From contig NC_054084.1 in assembly GCF_017562075.2 (NCBI RefSeq), positions 29,480,308 to 29,544,307 on the forward strand: a DNA stretch of 64,000 bases. Reading direction: 5' to 3'. Of the stretch, positions 61,851 through 64,000 are shown piece after piece. Numbering within the stretch: the stretch's first letter is position 1; every line of letters starts with the position of its first letter. The notes beneath the pieces are model-generated. The model was not told the DNA's origin, did not search any database, and saw only the letters and a list, made by a program, of their open reading frames with translations. The DNA comes from Anopheles merus (taxonomy: Eukaryota > Arthropoda > Insecta > Diptera > Culicidae). The position numbers and the translations under genes were made by a program.

Positions 61851-64000
61851 AAACGTCAATTCCTGTGAAAGCTGAATGAAACAGTGATTTTAGTTTTTGA
61901 TAGGACTTGGTGGAATATAATACTTTTGTCGTAAATTGGATTGCGATTGTTTTGTATGTTTGGTTGATTTTGATTATATTTTGAGAGACATGTTAACATA
62001 TTACCGAAAACTCGTCGTTTAATGTACTTTTTGTGAATTATTTTCCATTGTGTTAACAATTTCTAAGTTTGGATTTTTTTCTCTTGAAATCAAAACCATT
62101 AAAATTAAATAAAAATCCATCCAGCTGGTAATTCATAGGGCAGATTTTCCAGATTCTCCCCTACAGGCAGCATGTAAATGGGGACAAAATTATTCCCCTT
62201 TGTACACAATTGCTTGATGACTTACCTCGTCATTTTATGAAAAATTAAGTAAAAAGTTATCAGGTCTAAGAATAAGATTAAATTTAAACAAACAAACTAC
62301 AAACTTGCATCCCGATGCAACACAGAACAGTGTGCGTAATTATTGAAACTAATTCACTTGTTCTCCACAACACTTCACGCCAATAGTGACACCTCTCGAA
62401 TTGGTCCACCGACAATGTTGATTTATGCTTCACTGCTGCGATAAGCTCTCCTCACACCTTTCCGCCTCCGAGGTGTCGCTTACCATAGACTGTTTCTGTT
62501 TGTTCTCATGAACAGAGGACAGAATGGGGTAATAGAACTGAGCACCGAACGACCGCAGCATGAAAGCAGTCGCTGGAAGGAAGATTGATATCACAATAAA
62601 TTATTGATCGCTCACTCAGCGCTAATACATCCCGAGACCAAAGCACCGGGACACAGGCCAGCACAACGAATGAAAGTAAATTAAATGTCTGCTTTAATTT
62701 GAGTTCGCCTTCAGAACTTTCACGTCGCCGGAAGGTTAGCTCACTCGCTCTGGCTTGAGGGGTTTGAGCTGGTTTCCCTCAAGGGGACATCATGGTGTTG
62801 TTGTCACATTTTTGCTTGAGGGTTTGAGGATAGTAATCAATGCCGAAAAGGTTGATCTACTGTGTGCTGCCGGTTGATCGTGCCCAATGTGCTTTTCTGT
62901 TTGTCCCGAGAAGTAAAACCAGGCATTAAACAATATGAATAACAAATTGTACTAGAGAGCACAAGATTAGGTGCATTCTTTATATCTTCAGTGAGAGTGA
63001 GTCCAGCGACGAATCAAATAGAGCAACAAACACGTTGATGAAACCTAGCAAACGGCAAAGTCAGTATTTAAAGCGCAGGAAACGACATTGGTTTTTATAA
63101 CCCTCATCAAAATATCAATGAAAGCGAAAGTGTCTTGTTTATTAAATGAATGTTTCCGAATTCCGAGTTCCTGCAATCGGCAGATTCCAATTGTAATTTG
63201 TATCGTTTTGCTTTCTCGTGTCGTAACGTCAAACAATTGAAAGTCTCAGTCCTTCCACTACACCCGCCCATAACATAGTTAGAGTGGACCTTCTTGGAAG
63301 TGTACAGTACTTCGGTGAGCCTGAGTGATGATAGTAGCATTCTGGATCCACACCAAGCCACCGGAAGCGAGCGAGAATAAAATTTACGACACGGACGAAA
63401 GTAATCTGTTCCACGATGCTCGATCAACCATGGGCTTGATTCTTTGATTTTTCCGCTTGGCACGATGTTGCTGCGTAAAGAAAGGGAAGGTATGCTTTTT
63501 GCAAACTCCGAAAGGTCAAGAACATCGGTAACAAAACGATAAATTTCAATTAAGGTGGTGGTGCACTCTCTGCCAACCGTTACTAGCGTGTGGTGAACTC
63601 ACTATATCGTTGTGTTTGCTGAGTTTCAATCAAGCCTTTCCGATCAACACTGATCGAGCTTACCAACAAACCAAAATAACATGTTTTGTCGTTCAACGCA
63701 ACAGATTACCAACCTTGTGAGAGCGAAAAAGTATGTTGATTTTGTTGCTTGGGAAGCTCGATCGATAAATTATTGTTTCTTGTGTCCGTAGTCATTACCA
63801 TTTGTTGAAACGGTGACATCGTTGGTCTACGATCATTTATTTCCACAGGGCCATTTAGTCGCAACCCCAAGCACCCTTGTTGTGAGTTCTAGCAATTGAG
63901 GTTATGCCCTGTGCTCGTCCATTGCGTTCAGCTTTGTAAAAACAAAACCAAAAGAAGATCCGATTACTTTCATATTAGATCTGCGCCTACCGTTACCCAA
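61851..64000. other. Non-coding stretch to the end of the window
   Basis: AT-rich next to the gap, then mixed. Minus-strand frames at 63045-63463 overlap one another and show no motifs. Nothing else is supported. Confidence 0.35.

Overview
The window reads as Anopheles (mosquito) nuclear DNA, probably from the An. gambiae group. Three things point there: four tRNA-derived SINEs that look like the Anopheles SINE200 family, a Pao/BEL-type LTR retrotransposon together with an RTE-like non-LTR element, and intron-containing insect immune-type protease genes with introns of about 60 bp. The organism assignment is an inference from repeat families recognised by eye; no search was run.

Layout. Bases 1-550 hold the last coding exon and 3' UTR of a plus-strand gene whose body lies outside the window. 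Bases 550-15300 look non-coding, with two SINEs, an internally deleted RTE-like element (about 11826-13051) and a Tc1/mariner-like MITE (14122-14460). Bases 15.3-32.4 kb carry a tandem head-to-tail cluster of three related plus-strand genes. Two are intact poly-domain CLIP serine protease homologues with order SPH-SPH-clip-SPH (predicted 883 and 891 aa). The third is a decayed copy, split by a 7.07 kb Pao/BEL element that landed in the intron just before the catalytic-serine exon. The element has two LTRs differing by a 2-bp homopolymer indel, a 5-bp target duplication (ATGGC), a 131-bp tandem array in its 5' leader, and a SINE nested in its pol region with its own 11-bp target duplication. 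Bases 32.4-64 kb contain no gene I can identify with confidence: one candidate two-exon coding start near 36 kb, a Harbinger-like MITE with TAA duplications (42949-43386), a 100-base assembly gap (61751-61850) and, beside the gap, an odd open frame unlike its surroundings.

How the genes relate. The two intact genes share exon structure and domain order. In gene A none of the three protease-like domains has a full triad. In gene B the first domain keeps His106, Asp156 and Ser253 plus a trypsin-like Asp247, while the other two are degenerate. By analogy with clip-domain SPHs they probably act extracellularly in haemolymph as cofactors or modulators of melanization/complement-like cascades; this is an inference from the family. 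Gene C keeps the same layout but carries a frameshift, a lost splice acceptor, an in-frame stop, an internal deletion and a missing 3' half.
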